From Bradyrhizobium sp. CER78 (GTDB taxonomy: Bacteria; Pseudomonadota; Alphaproteobacteria; Rhizobiales; Xanthobacteraceae), in contig NZ_JARVWP010000003.1 of the NCBI RefSeq assembly GCF_029846235.1, forward strand, positions 62,001 through 126,000: a stretch of DNA of 64,000 nt, given 5' to 3'. The translations under genes and the position numbers were made by a program. Shown here one piece after another: positions 53,167 to 63,002 of this stretch; the stretch's first letter is position 1; each line of letters begins with the position of its first letter. Below the pieces are notes generated by a model. The model made no database searches and was not told where the DNA came from. It saw only the letters and a list, made by a program, of their open reading frames with translations.

Positions 53167-54666
53167 CTACACGGCGCTGGAACTGACCATCGGCTTGCGC
53201 TCGGCCGCCGCCGACAGGTCGCGGAAGGCCGCCGCTTCGCCAACTGGCGCCTTGAGCGGAACTGTGAGCCGGCAAATCAGGCCCTCGGCGCGCCAATCGA
53301 AGTCGGCCCGTCCGCCGAGCTGGGTCTCGATGCTGGCGATGACGCTTCTGGTGCCGAAACCCTTCTGCTTCGGCTTGGTCACCGGAGGCCCGCCGGATTC
53401 CACCCAGGCCAGGATCAGCGTCTCGTCCTGCACCTCCCAGGTGATCGCGAGCCGGCCTGGTAGCACCGAGAGGCTGCCGTATTTGGCGGAGTTGGTGACG
53501 AGCTCGTGCAGCGCCAGCGCCAGCGTTTGCGCGGTCGCGGGCTGCAACTGCACCTCCGCGCCCTCGATCTGAATCTGCCCGGCTTCGGAATAAGGCGCGA
53601 TCTCCTCGGTCACCAGCCGGCGGATCTCGGCGCCCTGCCAGCTCGACAGCGACAGCACGGTGTGAACGCGCGCCAGCGCCGTGATGCGGCCCTCGACCGC
53701 GCGCACATAGGCGGTGACGTTTTGCGCGCGCGTCAGCCGCACGATCGATTGCGCCAGCGCGAGCGCGTTCTTGGCGCGGTGGTCGACCTCACGGGTCAAC
53801 AGGCTCTGCCGTTCCTCGGCCTTCTTGCGATCGGTGATGTCGACGGTGACGCCGCTCACCCGCACCACCCTGCCGTTCCTGTCGCTGGTGGCCGCGGCCG
53901 TGCCGACGCACCAGCGCACCTCGCCGTCCGGCCGCATGACGCGGAATTCGGCTTCATAGGACGTCTGTCCCTTGCCGAATCCGGCCCAGGCTTGCCGCAG
54001 CTCCTCGACATCGTCAGGGTGAAACAGCTGCTGGATGTTGTCGGAGGTCAGTGAGAAGGATTTCGGGTCGACGCCGAAGATCTTGTATTGCCCCTCGTCC
54101 CACATCCAGTCGCCATTGACCCAATCCCAGTCCCACGAGCCCATCTTGCCCGCGGCAATCGCCATGCTGCGGCGTGCCTCGCTCTCGACCAGCCGGGTGG
54201 TCGACTGCTCGAGCTCGGCGGTGCGCGCACGCACGCGGTCCTCGAGCTCGGCATTGAGACGTTCGAGCTGCCGTGTCTTGCGGTAGAGCTCGGCGAACAC
54301 GCGGATTTTTGCGCGCAGCACTTCCGGCACGACGGGCACCGGAACGTAGTCGACTGCACCCATCTCATAGCCGCGCAGCCGGTCGATGTCGCTGACCTGG
54401 ATCGCCGAGATGAAGATCATCGCAGTCTTCTGGAAACGCGGATGCTCGCGGATCATCGCCGCGAGTTCGAAGCCGTCGAGCTCGGGCATGCAGACGTCGA
54501 CCAGGATGACTGCGACTTCGTTCTTGAGCAGGAACTCGAGCGCCTCGCGGCCCGACGAGGCCGCGACCAGCGTTTCGCCGAGCTCCTTCAGGATGACCTC
54601 ATAGGCCAATAGCTTGGCCGGTTGGTCATCGACCAGAAGGATGTTTACCTTTTCATGGTCCATCAT
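53167..54666 (-). CDS. Response regulator fused to PAS and HWE histidine kinase
   Basis: A 499-residue cytosolic signalling protein. Residues 5-125 are a receiver domain (LVDDQPAKLLAYEVILKELG; phosphoacceptor Asp in LVDVCMPELDGF). A coiled coil follows (residues 125-165), then a PAS domain with its PAC region (MRPDGEVRWCVGTAA) and an HWE/HisKA_2 kinase. The kinase has its phosphoacceptor His in REVDHRAKNALALAQSIVRL and the ATP site in ALHELVTNSAKYGSLS. It starts 13 bases after the giant hybrid kinase, so the two probably form a phosphorelay. The output is unknown. Confidence 0.92.
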   Translation of the reverse strand: MMDHEKVNILLVDDQPAKLLAYEVILKELGETLVAASSGREALEFLLKNEVAVILVDVCMPELDGFELAAMIREHPRFQKTAMIFISAIQVSDIDRLRGYEMGAVDYVPVPVVPEVLRAKIRVFAELYRKTRQLERLNAELEDRVRARTAELEQSTTRLVESEARRSMAIAAGKMGSWDWDWVNGDWMWDEGQYKIFGVDPKSFSLTSDNIQQLFHPDDVEELRQAWAGFGKGQTSYEAEFRVMRPDGEVRWCVGTAAATSDRNGRVVRVSGVTVDITDRKKAEERQSLLTREVDHRAKNALALAQSIVRLTRAQNVTAYVRAVEGRITALARVHTVLSLSSWQGAEIRRLVTEEIAPYSEAGQIQIEGAEVQLQPATAQTLALALHELVTNSAKYGSLSVLPGRLAITWEVQDETLILAWVESGGPPVTKPKQKGFGTRSVIASIETQLGGRADFDWRAEGLICRLTVPLKAPVGEAAAFRDLSAAAERKPMVSSSAV

Positions 54667-54679
54667 GTTCGATCGCCGA

Positions 54680-57600
54680 TCAGCGATGCAACCACATGCG
54701 GATCGCCAGCAGCAGTTGCTCTGTGTTCACGGGTTTCGCCAGATAGTCGGATGCGCCTGCTTCCAGGCATTTCTCACGGTCACCTTTCATCGCCTTCGCA
54801 GTCAGCGCGATGATCGGCAGCCGCGCAAAGGCGGGGTTTTGCCGGATGGCGCCGATGGTCTGGTAACCGTCCATCTGCGGCATCATGATGTCCATCAGCA
54901 CGATGGCGATCTTCGGATTGGATTCGACCAGCGATATCGCCTCGTGACCGGTTGTCGCAGTCAACACCTTCATACCTCGCCGCTCAAGCACACTCGACAG
55001 CGCGAAGATGTTGCGGGCGTCGTCGTCGACCAGCAGCGCGGTCTTGCCAATAAGATCCTCATCGGAACTATTGAGCTTCTCCAGCATCCTCTGTTTTTCG
55101 ACGGGCAATTCCGTGATCACACGGTGCAGGAATAGTGACGTTTCGTCGAGCAGACGCTCCGGTGACTCCACACCCTTGACGACGATGCTGCGCGCCATCG
55201 TGTGCAGTTCCGCATCCTCTTCAGCCGAGAGTTCCCTGCCGGTAAACACCACAACGGGAATATTGGAGAGCGCATCGTCTTTGCGGATCTGATCCAGCAC
55301 CTCGAACCCGCTCATGTCGGGCAGCCGCAGATCGAGCACGACGCAATCACACGGATTTTCGCGCAGCGTCGAGAGCGCCCCTGCCCCGGTCCCGCTGGTC
55401 ACGATCTCGATATCCTCGTGCCCGAGCAACTCGGTGATGCTGAGCTGCTCCGCCGCATTGTCCTCGACGATCAAGAGGCGTTTGCGACGCGGTCTGGCGT
55501 ATTCCTTGATCTGCGACAGCGCCGCGCTGACGCCTTCGGTCGTCGTTGGCTTGTTGACGAAAGAGAAGGCGCCGCGTGCCAATGCGTGCTGCCGATCCTC
55601 GTCGAGCGTGATGATCTGGACTGGAATGTGCCGGGTCAGCGGATTGTGCTTGAGCTGGCTCAGCACGGTCCAGCCCAGCATGTCGGGCAGGAAGACGTCG
55701 AGCGAGACCGCGCTCGGCTGGAATTGCTTGGCGAGATCGAGCGCCTCGGCGCCGCGGCTTGCGACCAGCACCTTGAAGCCCTTGTCGCGCGCGAGGTCGA
55801 TCAGCACCCGCGCGTAATGCGGGTCGTCCTCGACGATCAGCAGGATGGTGTCGCCGGGCTCGAGCTCGAGCCGGTCATCCGGCAGTTGCTCGATCACGCG
55901 CTCCTGCACGCCTGTCGCCTGCAACGATGGCGCCGGCGAGTGCGGCATCGGCAGCGGTGCCTGCGGGCGCAACGCCACGGACGGTCCGGCGTATTTCAGC
56001 GGCAGATAGAGTATGAACGTCGAGCCCTTGCCAGGCGCGCTGCGCAGATGGATCTCGCCGCCGAGCAGGCTCGCCAGCTCACGGCTGATGGCAAGGCCAA
56101 GACCAGTGCCGCCGTATTTGCGGCTGGTGCCGGCATCGGCCTGCTGGAACGCCTCGAAGATCAGCTTCTGCTTGTCCTGGGGAATGCCGATGCCGGTATC
56201 CGACACCTCGAACGCAACGACGGCGGGCGCGGCGTTCAGGATCGGATGCTCGGCGCTCCAGCCGCCGAGCGCGGCCGACACTGTCAGGCTGACGCCGCCG
56301 TCAGCGGTGAACTTGAACGCATTCGAGAGCAGGTTCTTCAGCACCTGCTGCAGCCGCTTGGAGTCGGTGACCATGCTGCGCGCGAGGTTGGTGTCGACAT
56401 CGATGCTGAAGGAAAGATGCCGGTTCTCCGCTTCATGCCGGAACGGCCGTCCAACCGTTTCAAGCAGGCTCGAGGTGAGAATTTCCTCGGCATCGACCGT
56501 CACCGTACCGGATTCGATCTTGGACAGATCGAGGATGTCGCTGATCAGGTTCAACAGGTCGGTCCCGGCGCCGTGAATGGTGCGGGCGAACTCGACCTGC
56601 TTGCCGGTCAGATTGCCGTCGGGATTCTCTGTGAGCTGCTGGCCCAGGATCAGGATCGAGTTCAGCGGCGTCCGCAACTCGTGCGACATGTTGGCGAGGA
56701 ATTCGGACTTGTATTTCGAGGTCAGCGACAGCTCGGTCGCCTTCTCTTCCAGCGCGCGCCGCGCCTGCTCGATTTCCTGGTTCTTGCGCTCGACGTCGAC
56801 ATTGCGTTCGGCGAGCTGTTGGGCCTTCTGCTCGAGCTGGTCGTTGGTCTGCTGCAATTCCTTCTGCTGGGTCTGCAATTCACCGGCGAGCTGTTGCGAC
56901 TGTTTCAGCAGCGCCTCGGTCTGCATCGTCGCCTCGATGCTGTTGAGCACGATGCCGATGCTGTCGGTGAGCTGTTCGAGGAAGGTGATCTGCGAGGTCG
57001 TGAATGACGAGATCGAGGACAGCTCGATGACGGCCTTGACCTGGTTCTCGAACAGCACCGGGAACACGACGAGGTTCTTCGGCATGATCCGCATCAAGGC
57101 CGAATTGATCGGTACCGCATCGCCGGGAATGTCCGAGACCAGGCGCTGGCGCTTGTCGAGTGCGCACTGGCCGATCAGGCCCTCGCCGAACTGGACGATC
57201 TGCGGATGCGGATTGCTGCTGTCGCTGGCATAGGCCGACAGGAGCCGCAGCTGCGCATTCTCGGGATTATCGACCTGGTAGATCACGCCCATATGCGCGT
57301 TGATCAGCGGCGCAAGCTCGGTCAGCAGCAGGCGGCCGACGGTCGCGAGATCGCGCTGGCCCTGCAACATGTTGGTGAAGCGCGCCAGATTGGTCTTCAG
57401 CCAGTCCTGCTCGGTGTTGCGCTCCGTCGTGAGACGGAGGTTGCCGATCATCGTGTTGATGTTGTCCTTGAGCTCGGCGACCTCGCCGCGCACGTCGACC
57501 TGGATCGACCGCGTCAGGTCGCCCTTGGTCACCGCGGTCGCGACTTCCGCGATCGCGCGCACCTGGGAGGTCAGGTTGGCCGCGAGCAAATTGACGTTGC

Positions 57601-60600
57601 CGGTGAGGTCCTTCCAGGTGCCGGCGGTGCCGGGCACGTTGGCCTGACCGCCGAGCCGTCCCTCGACGCCGACTTCGCGCGCCACGCTGGTGACCTGTTC
57701 GGCAAAGGTCGCAAGCGTTTCCGTCATGTTGTTGATGGTGTCGGCGAGCGCAGCCACCTCGCCCTTAGACTTCACCGTGAGATTTTGCTTCAGGTCGCCG
57801 TTGGCGACCGCGGTCACCACCTTGACGATGCCGCGCACCTGCTCGGTCAGGTTCGCCGCCATGACGTTGACGGTGTCGGTGAGGTCCTTCCAGGTGCCGG
57901 CGACGCCGCGCACCTCGGCTTGGCCGCCGAGCTTGCCTTCGGTGCCGACTTCGCGCGCGACGCGCGTCACCTCGCCGGCGAAGGCGTTGAGCTGGTCGAC
58001 CATCGTGTTGATGGTGTTCTTCAGCTCGAGGATTTCGCCCTTCACGTCGACCGTGATCTTGCGCGACAGGTCGCCGCGCGCCACGGCCGTCGTCACTTCG
58101 GCGATGTTGCGGACCTGGGTAGTCAGGTTCGCGGCCAAGAGATTGACGTTGTCGGTGAGGTCCTTCCAGGTCCCGCCGACGCCGGGCACCACGGCCTGGC
58201 CGCCCAGCCGTCCCTCGGTGCCGACTTCGCGCGCCACGCGCGTCACTTCGGCGGCGAACGAGCGCAGCTGCTCGACCATCGTGTTCAGGGTGTCCTTGAG
58301 CAGCAGGATCTCGCCGCGCACGTCCACGGTGATCTTCTTCGACAGGTCGCCGCCGGCGATCGCGCTCGCCACCTCGGCGATGTTGCGGACCTGCGCGGTG
58401 AGGTTCGACGCCATGAAGTTGACGTTGTCGGTGAGGTCCTTCCAGGTGCCGGCGACGCCGGGCACTTCGGCCTGACCGCCGAGCTTGCCTTCGGTACCAA
58501 CCTCGCGCGCCACGCGCGTCACCTCGCCGGCAAAGCCGTTGAGCTGATCCACCATCGTGTTGATGGTGTTCTTCAGCTCGAGGATTTCGCCCTTCACGTC
58601 AACCGTGATCTTGCGCGACAGGTCGCCGCGCGCCACCGCGGTCGTCACTTCGGCGATGTTGCGGACCTGCGCCGTCAGGTTGCCGGCCATCGAGTTGACG
58701 TTGTCGGTCAGGTCCTTCCAGGTGCCGGCGACGCCGGGCACGTTGGCCTGGCCGCCGAGGCTGCCGTCGGTGCCGACCTCGCGCGCCACGCGGGTCACCT
58801 CGCCGGCGAAGCGGTTGAGCTGGTCGACCATCGTGTTCAGCGTTTCCTTCAACTGAAGGATCTCGCCGCGGACGTCGACCGTGATCTTGCGCGACAGGTC
58901 GCCGCCGGCGATCGCGGTTGCGACTTCGGCGATGTTGCGGACCTGCGCCGTCAGGTTGCCGGCCATCGAGTTGACGCTGTCGGTCAGATCCTTCCAGGTG
59001 CCGGCAACGCCGGGCACTTCGGCCTGGCCGCCGAGCTTGCCGTCGGTGCCGACCTCGCGCGCCACGCGCGTCACTTCGCCTGCGAAGGCGTTGAGCTGGT
59101 CCACCATCGTGTTCAGCGTTTCCTTCAGCTGAAGGATTTCGCCCGACACGTTCACCGTGATCTTCTTCGACAGGTCGCCCTTCGCGACCGCCGTCGCGAC
59201 CTCTGCGATGTTGCGGACCTGCGCGGTCAGGTTCGAGGCCATCGAGTTGACGCTGTCGGTCAGGTCTTTCCAGGTGCCGGCAACGCCGCGCACCTCGGCC
59301 TGGCCGCCGAGCTTGCCTTCGGTACCGACCTCGCGCGCCACGCGCGTCACCTCGCCCGCGAAGGCGTTGAGCTGATCCACCATCGTGTTGATGGTGTCCT
59401 TCAGCTCGAGAATTTCACCGCGCACGTCCACCGTGATCTTCTTCGACAGGTCGCCGTTGGCGACCGCGGTGGTGACCCCGGCGATATTGCGGACCTGGGC
59501 GGTCAGGTTCGAGGCCATGAAGTTGACGTTGTCGGTCAAATCCTTCCAGGTGCCTGCGACGCCGAGCACGTTGGCCTGGCCGCCGAGCTTGCCTTCGGTG
59601 CCGACCTCGCGCGCAACGCGCGTCACTTCGGACGCGAAGGCGTTGAGCTGGTCGACCATGGTGTTGAGCGTTTCCTTCAGCTGAAGGATCTCGCCCGACA
59701 CGTTCACCGTAATCTTCTTCGACAGGTCGCCGCCGGCGATCGCGGTCGCGACGTCGGCGATGTTGCGGACCTGCGCGGTCAGGTTCGACGCCATGAAGTT
59801 GACGTTGTCGGTCAGATCCTTCCAGGTGCCGGCGACGCCGGGCACCTGGGCCTGGCCGCCGAGCTTGCCCTCGGTGCCGACCTCGCGCGCCACGCGCGTC
59901 ACTTCCGACGCAAACGAGTTGAGCTGGTCCACCATCGTGTTGATGGTGTCCTTCAGCTCGAGGATTTCGCCGCTGACGTCGACCGTGATCTTGCGCGACA
60001 GGTCGCCGCGCGCCACGGCCGTGGTCACGTTGGCGATGTTGCGGACCTGTGCAGTCAGATTGCCGCACATCGCGTTCACGGAGTCGGTGAGGTCCTTCCA
60101 GGTACCGGCAACGCCCGGCACGATCGCCTGGCCGCCGAGCTTGCCGTCGGTACCGACTTCGCGCGCCACGCGCGTCACTTCCGATGCGAATGAACGCAGC
60201 TGATCGACCATCGTGTTGATGGCCTCCTTCAGCTGCAGGATCTCGCCGCGAACGTCGACCGTGATCTTCTTGGACAAGTCGCCGTTGGCGACCGCGATCG
60301 TCACCTCGGCGATGTTGCGGACCTGGCCGGTCAAATTGTTGGCCATCGAGTTGACGCTCTCGGTCAGGTCCTTCCAGACGCCGGTCACTTCCGGTACCTG
60401 GGCCTGGCCACCGAGCTTGCCTTCGGTGCCGACTTCGCGGGCGACGCGCGTCACCTCCGAGGTGAACACCGAGAGCTGCTTGATCATCGTGTTGACGATG
60501 TTCGCCGACTGCAGGAATTCACCGCGCAGCGGCCTGCCCTCGACGTCGAGTTGCACGGTCTGCAGCAGATCGCCCTGCGCCACCGCGGCGACCGCGCGGG

Positions 60601-60967
60601 TGACTTCGCGGGTCGGCCACAAGAGATCGTCGATCAGCGTGTTGACCGAACTTTCCATGTCGGCCCACGCGCCACTGGCGAGGCCGAAATTGACGCGCTG
60701 GCGGGTCTGTCCTTCGCGGCCGACGACCTGCCCGACGCGTGCCAATTGCTGCGCCATGCGCTCGTTGGCGGCGGCGATTTCGTTAAAGGCGTCTGCGATC
60801 TTGCCGTCGATGCCGAGATAATCGCCACGCATCCGCACCGAGAAGTCGCCGCCGCGCATCGCCTGCAGCGACTGCAGCAGATCGTGCGAGGAATCGAGAC
60901 TTCCATTCGATGATTGGGCGCGGCGTGTATCAGCACGGGGACGAGGCGGAGAACCGAGATCGGTCAT
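54680..60967 (-). CDS. Giant poly-HAMP hybrid histidine kinase (NIK1/group III-like)
   Basis: A 2095-residue cytosolic hybrid kinase. Residues about 95-1160 are HAMP-type repeats, including eleven near-identical 92-residue units, each containing a [17 protein letters not shown] and a [11 protein letters not shown] segment. A GAF domain (about 1190-1340), a coiled coil (1350-1420), HisKA with [10 protein letters not shown] (about 1430) and a HATPase with GTGLGLAIS (about 1622) follow. Three receiver domains end the protein, with phosphoacceptor regions [16 protein letters not shown] and LMDIMMPQ (about 1755, 1875 and 2024). No membrane helix is seen. The layout matches fungal group III kinases that sense osmotic stress. 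Downstream is the HWE-kinase response regulator. Confidence 0.94.
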   Translation of the reverse strand: MTDLGSPPRPRADTRRAQSSNGSLDSSHDLLQSLQAMRGGDFSVRMRGDYLGIDGKIADAFNEIAAANERMAQQLARVGQVVGREGQTRQRVNFGLASGAWADMESSVNTLIDDLLWPTREVTRAVAAVAQGDLLQTVQLDVEGRPLRGEFLQSANIVNTMIKQLSVFTSEVTRVAREVGTEGKLGGQAQVPEVTGVWKDLTESVNSMANNLTGQVRNIAEVTIAVANGDLSKKITVDVRGEILQLKEAINTMVDQLRSFASEVTRVAREVGTDGKLGGQAIVPGVAGTWKDLTDSVNAMCGNLTAQVRNIANVTTAVARGDLSRKITVDVSGEILELKDTINTMVDQLNSFASEVTRVAREVGTEGKLGGQAQVPGVAGTWKDLTDNVNFMASNLTAQVRNIADVATAIAGGDLSKKITVNVSGEILQLKETLNTMVDQLNAFASEVTRVAREVGTEGKLGGQANVLGVAGTWKDLTDNVNFMASNLTAQVRNIAGVTTAVANGDLSKKITVDVRGEILELKDTINTMVDQLNAFAGEVTRVAREVGTEGKLGGQAEVRGVAGTWKDLTDSVNSMASNLTAQVRNIAEVATAVAKGDLSKKITVNVSGEILQLKETLNTMVDQLNAFAGEVTRVAREVGTDGKLGGQAEVPGVAGTWKDLTDSVNSMAGNLTAQVRNIAEVATAIAGGDLSRKITVDVRGEILQLKETLNTMVDQLNRFAGEVTRVAREVGTDGSLGGQANVPGVAGTWKDLTDNVNSMAGNLTAQVRNIAEVTTAVARGDLSRKITVDVKGEILELKNTINTMVDQLNGFAGEVTRVAREVGTEGKLGGQAEVPGVAGTWKDLTDNVNFMASNLTAQVRNIAEVASAIAGGDLSKKITVDVRGEILLLKDTLNTMVEQLRSFAAEVTRVAREVGTEGRLGGQAVVPGVGGTWKDLTDNVNLLAANLTTQVRNIAEVTTAVARGDLSRKITVDVKGEILELKNTINTMVDQLNAFAGEVTRVAREVGTEGKLGGQAEVRGVAGTWKDLTDTVNVMAANLTEQVRGIVKVVTAVANGDLKQNLTVKSKGEVAALADTINNMTETLATFAEQVTSVAREVGVEGRLGGQANVPGTAGTWKDLTGNVNLLAANLTSQVRAIAEVATAVTKGDLTRSIQVDVRGEVAELKDNINTMIGNLRLTTERNTEQDWLKTNLARFTNMLQGQRDLATVGRLLLTELAPLINAHMGVIYQVDNPENAQLRLLSAYASDSSNPHPQIVQFGEGLIGQCALDKRQRLVSDIPGDAVPINSALMRIMPKNLVVFPVLFENQVKAVIELSSISSFTTSQITFLEQLTDSIGIVLNSIEATMQTEALLKQSQQLAGELQTQQKELQQTNDQLEQKAQQLAERNVDVERKNQEIEQARRALEEKATELSLTSKYKSEFLANMSHELRTPLNSILILGQQLTENPDGNLTGKQVEFARTIHGAGTDLLNLISDILDLSKIESGTVTVDAEEILTSSLLETVGRPFRHEAENRHLSFSIDVDTNLARSMVTDSKRLQQVLKNLLSNAFKFTADGGVSLTVSAALGGWSAEHPILNAAPAVVAFEVSDTGIGIPQDKQKLIFEAFQQADAGTSRKYGGTGLGLAISRELASLLGGEIHLRSAPGKGSTFILYLPLKYAGPSVALRPQAPLPMPHSPAPSLQATGVQERVIEQLPDDRLELEPGDTILLIVEDDPHYARVLIDLARDKGFKVLVASRGAEALDLAKQFQPSAVSLDVFLPDMLGWTVLSQLKHNPLTRHIPVQIITLDEDRQHALARGAFSFVNKPTTTEGVSAALSQIKEYARPRRKRLLIVEDNAAEQLSITELLGHEDIEIVTSGTGAGALSTLRENPCDCVVLDLRLPDMSGFEVLDQIRKDDALSNIPVVVFTGRELSAEEDAELHTMARSIVVKGVESPERLLDETSLFLHRVITELPVEKQRMLEKLNSSDEDLIGKTALLVDDDARNIFALSSVLERRGMKVLTATTGHEAISLVESNPKIAIVLMDIMMPQMDGYQTIGAIRQNPAFARLPIIALTAKAMKGDREKCLEAGASDYLAKPVNTEQLLLAIRMWLHR
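57489..60524 (-). repeat. Tandem array of eleven 276-bp coding repeats (HAMP units)
   Basis: The marker tccttccag recurs at 57609, 57885, 58161, 58437 and on at exact 276-bp steps to 60369, giving eleven units with no insertions or deletions. The outer units (57489-58040 and 60250-60524) have diverged most; the inner ones are nearly identical at DNA level. Array edges are approximate. Confidence 0.9.
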
Positions 60968-61157
60968 GGAATTTCCCCTACGCGCTGGCTACGAATCCGG
61001 GGACTCGGAAAAGCCAGTGTGACCATAAGAATGACTGCCTTGGATCTATTCAAGCGGGAAAACGCCAAAACCACGATTTGTGACGCAAACCGAGTGGCTT
61101 AATGGTGAATGGAACCAAAAGTTCCAAAGACGAATGAAACTTTTTCGCGAAACGTTG

Positions 61158-61340
61158 CTAGCGATCCGCCGGCCAGGTTCGCCGCACCAATTGCACGCGC
61201 TCGATGCGGCTGCATTGCTCGCAGCGATACTGAAGAATGTCCCTGCCCTCGCTGCCAGGAGAGCTGCTCTCGAGCCGCATCGTCCTGACGCAGCTGATGC
61301 AGGAGATCAGCGTCAGCAGCGGGCTGCGATCGTCATTCAT
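61158..61340 (-). CDS. Small CXXC zinc-ribbon-like protein, 60 residues
   Basis: Starts MNDDRSPLLTLISCISCVRT and ends in RDILQYRCEQCSRIERVQLV. The two cysteine pairs (CISC and CEQC), spaced about 30 residues apart, form a likely zinc ribbon. Similar short proteins are common and uncharacterised in Bradyrhizobium. The ATG at 61340 was chosen inside a longer open frame whose upstream part looks non-native; the ribosome binding site is weak. Confidence 0.55.
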   Translation of the reverse strand: MNDDRSPLLTLISCISCVRTMRLESSSPGSEGRDILQYRCEQCSRIERVQLVRRTWPADR

Positions 61341-61506
61341 CGATGCCCGCGGTGGTGCGGTCGGATCGGCGATCATGGCGCTGGGCGATGCTATGGTGTT
61401 GGCTCTCACCACAAGAAAATGCCGATCCTGCGGCTCGGGTTCCGACCCGGAAACCCGATTTAGGCTCAAGGCGGCGTGTCGGCCCTGGTTCAGCCGAGCC
61501 GCCGGA

Positions 61507-61851
61507 TCACACCCTGGTGTTACTGAGGCCCGGTTTGGGCTTGGCCTGCTTGGTCTTCTCCGCCTTGGCCTTGTCAGCCTTGGCCTTGTCAGTCTTGGCC
61601 ATTGCAATCGGGCGATCCGCATAGCTTCGGCTGAGCCGCTCGCGAACGGTCGGGAGGCGCTCACCGCCACCAGCGGCCTTCCATCGGCCGATCAGCTCGG
61701 TGACTTCGGCGCGCATCGCCATCAGCCGGTAGGACGCTTCGCTGCAATCCAGGTCGCGATTGACCTGGTCCCGGATCGACGCTTCGATCAAGGTCATCTC
61801 AGCCCGCAAAGTGCTGATCCTGCGACGAATTTCATTGATCTTGTTGTCCAT
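61507..61851 (-). CDS. Coiled-coil hypothetical protein under a possible SOS box
   Basis: A 114-residue soluble protein. The N-terminal half is strongly helical and charged (NEIRRRISTLRAEMTLIEAS) and the C-terminal quarter is Lys/Ala-rich (KTDKAKADKAKAEKTKQ). No known domain was recognised. A GAAC-N7-GAAC site lies 10 bases before its ATG, so it may be induced by DNA damage. It is divergent from the DUF3072-like gene, which shares that site. Confidence 0.7.
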   Translation of the reverse strand: MDNKINEIRRRISTLRAEMTLIEASIRDQVNRDLDCSEASYRLMAMRAEVTELIGRWKAAGGGERLPTVRERLSRSYADRPIAMAKTDKAKADKAKAEKTKQAKPKPGLSNTRV

Positions 61852-61860
61852 GTCTTGTTA

Positions 61861-61875
61861 GAACAAAAATAGAAC
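61861..61875. promoter_or_regulatory. LexA-type SOS box
   Basis: GAAC (61861-61864), seven bases, GAAC (61872-61875): an exact match to the alphaproteobacterial LexA box GAAC-N7-GAAC. It lies in the 61-base gap between two divergent small genes, 10 bases from one start codon and about 35 from the other. The spacer and flanks are AT-rich like a promoter. Confidence 0.6.
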
Positions 61876-61912
61876 ATATTGTCAAGTCACGATCCGGCAA
61901 GCGAGGTGGATG

Positions 61913-62113
61913 ATGAGCATGGCAGCGGTGAAGTTTGGCGGGGTTGCGGACCGGCTGGGCGGGCTGATGTCCCGCGCCCAGGCGCTGCGGTTGAGGAGCC
62001 TGGCCGAGGAGGCCTACCAGCCGAACCAATACGCGCGCGACCTGACGTCAGAGGAAGCCGAACGGCGCATCGATGCCCTGCGGGCGGAGATTGCGCTGGC
62101 GGACTCGTTCTAA
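61913..62113 (+). CDS. DUF3072-like small protein
   Basis: A 66-residue protein. The core MSRAQALRLRSLAEEAYQPN followed by LTSEEAERRIDALRAEI resembles DUF3072 domains, short helical modules of unknown function found in rhizobia and actinobacteria. GAGGTGG lies upstream. Starts at 61910, 61913 or 61919 are all possible; 61913 gives the best spacing. The nearby LexA-type box suggests SOS induction, which is unproven. Confidence 0.65.
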   Translation: MSMAAVKFGGVADRLGGLMSRAQALRLRSLAEEAYQPNQYARDLTSEEAERRIDALRAEIALADSF

Positions 62114-62218
62114 CCCCCGGCGAGCCGGACACTCCCTTAAGGCTTTGATAGAGCGGCGCAGCTAGGTCTGTTCTGTTATGGCTGCTTGGCCGCTGCATGA
62201 CCTTTGGGGGAGCCTTTC

Positions 62219-62473
62219 GTGCTGGAGCTGGAGAAGCGGTCGCCGCTTGCGTTCCCGATCACGCTGAAAGACGGGCGAATACTCGCGACGATTGGCGATG
62301 CCGCGGACTATCTGTCAGCGCTGAACGCCGATCAGCGCGAGCGCGGCTATTGGAAGACGGCTATCTTGATGTTCAACAACGCGATGCGCGAACCCAGCTA
62401 TCTGAGGATCGCAACGATCAACATGCGCTCTGCCCTTGTGTATGACCGCCTCATCGACGACGTCGGCCCCTGA
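62219..62473 (+). CDS. DUF982-like hypothetical protein
   Basis: An 84-residue soluble protein starting with GTG after GGGGGAG. The pattern ITLKDGRILATIGDAADYLS, then a Tyr/Trp segment (GYWKTAI) and a C-terminal alanine-rich helix, resembles DUF982 proteins of rhizobia, whose role is unknown. A similar protein is encoded convergently at 62633-62890. A strong terminator hairpin separates the two. Confidence 0.6.
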   Translation: MLELEKRSPLAFPITLKDGRILATIGDAADYLSALNADQRERGYWKTAILMFNNAMREPSYLRIATINMRSALVYDRLIDDVGP

Positions 62474-62596
62474 TTGTGGCGCAGCAGCTACAGCCGAATC
62501 GGCGGTGGTTGCGTAGGGCCGTCTTCGTTATGGCCGCAAACAAGGTAACGGCGGTACACGCGACGGCCGGGCGCAATGCATTTCGGCCGCACTCTC

Positions 62597-62624
62597 GGGC
62601 CGCCTCGGAGGGCCAAGGCGGCCC
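62597..62624 (+). terminator. Rho-independent terminator
   Basis: Nine-base GC stem (gggccgcct / aggcggccc) with a 10-base loop, followed by atttcttttc. It lies between two convergent genes and could serve both, with the T-rich side favouring the plus-strand gene. Confidence 0.75.
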
Positions 62625-62632
62625 ATTTCTTT

Positions 62633-62890
62633 TCAAAGCAACTTTGCGCGGACGAACAACGTCCGCAGCGCGTTGGTCGCTTGCACCGTCAGCATCGCGT
62701 TCCCTGCCGCGCGCTCCAGCGCAACCAGCGCTTCGTCATGCAGGGAGCGGAACTCCATCCATTCGACGGCGCTGAGATTGCTGATGAAGCGGTAGGCCTG
62801 GCCGACGGTCGCGAGCGTCACCGTCTCGCCGTTCAGCCGCACCTGGAATATCGCCTTCAGCGGCGTATCGGATTTGGAAACGTCACCCAT
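62633..62890 (-). CDS. DUF982-like hypothetical protein
   Basis: An 85-residue soluble protein. VRLNGETVTLATVGQAYRFI followed by LSAVEWMEFRSLHDEALVAL and a C-terminal helix match the DUF982 layout and parallel the convergent gene at 62219. No export signal is present. The function is unknown. It is divergent from the helicase gene at 63003. Confidence 0.65.
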   Translation of the reverse strand: MGDVSKSDTPLKAIFQVRLNGETVTLATVGQAYRFISNLSAVEWMEFRSLHDEALVALERAAGNAMLTVQATNALRTLFVRAKLL

Positions 62891-63002
62891 GGCGGGGTTG
62901 TGCTCCGCGCCGCGTTAATGTCAATCTAATTTCTCTGCGCCCGCGCAGGTCCGCCTGCCTCACTGAATCGCATTGTCTGTTAGCGTTTCGTGGGGGTGAT
63001 TC

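Noticed and set aside
57206..60193. Open frame of 995 codons on the plus strand opposite the poly-HAMP kinase
   Set aside because: It lies antisense to a clear repeat-bearing gene; the long open frame follows from the repeated GC-rich codons and has no start context or family resemblance.
57489..60524. Regular repeat array considered as CRISPR or a DNA satellite
   Set aside because: The period of 276 bases is a multiple of three, has no spacer structure and codes for conserved HAMP units.
61111..61125. Small palindrome GGAAC-CAAAA-GTTCC upstream of the hybrid kinase
   Set aside because: Tested as an EcfG -35 element on both strands; no -10 match at the right spacing, so no function is assigned.
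61237..61872. Plus-strand frame of 211 codons with Leu/Gly repeats
   Set aside because: It is antisense to the coiled-coil gene and mirrors its Lys/Ala repeats, and it also covers the divergent promoter with the LexA-type box.
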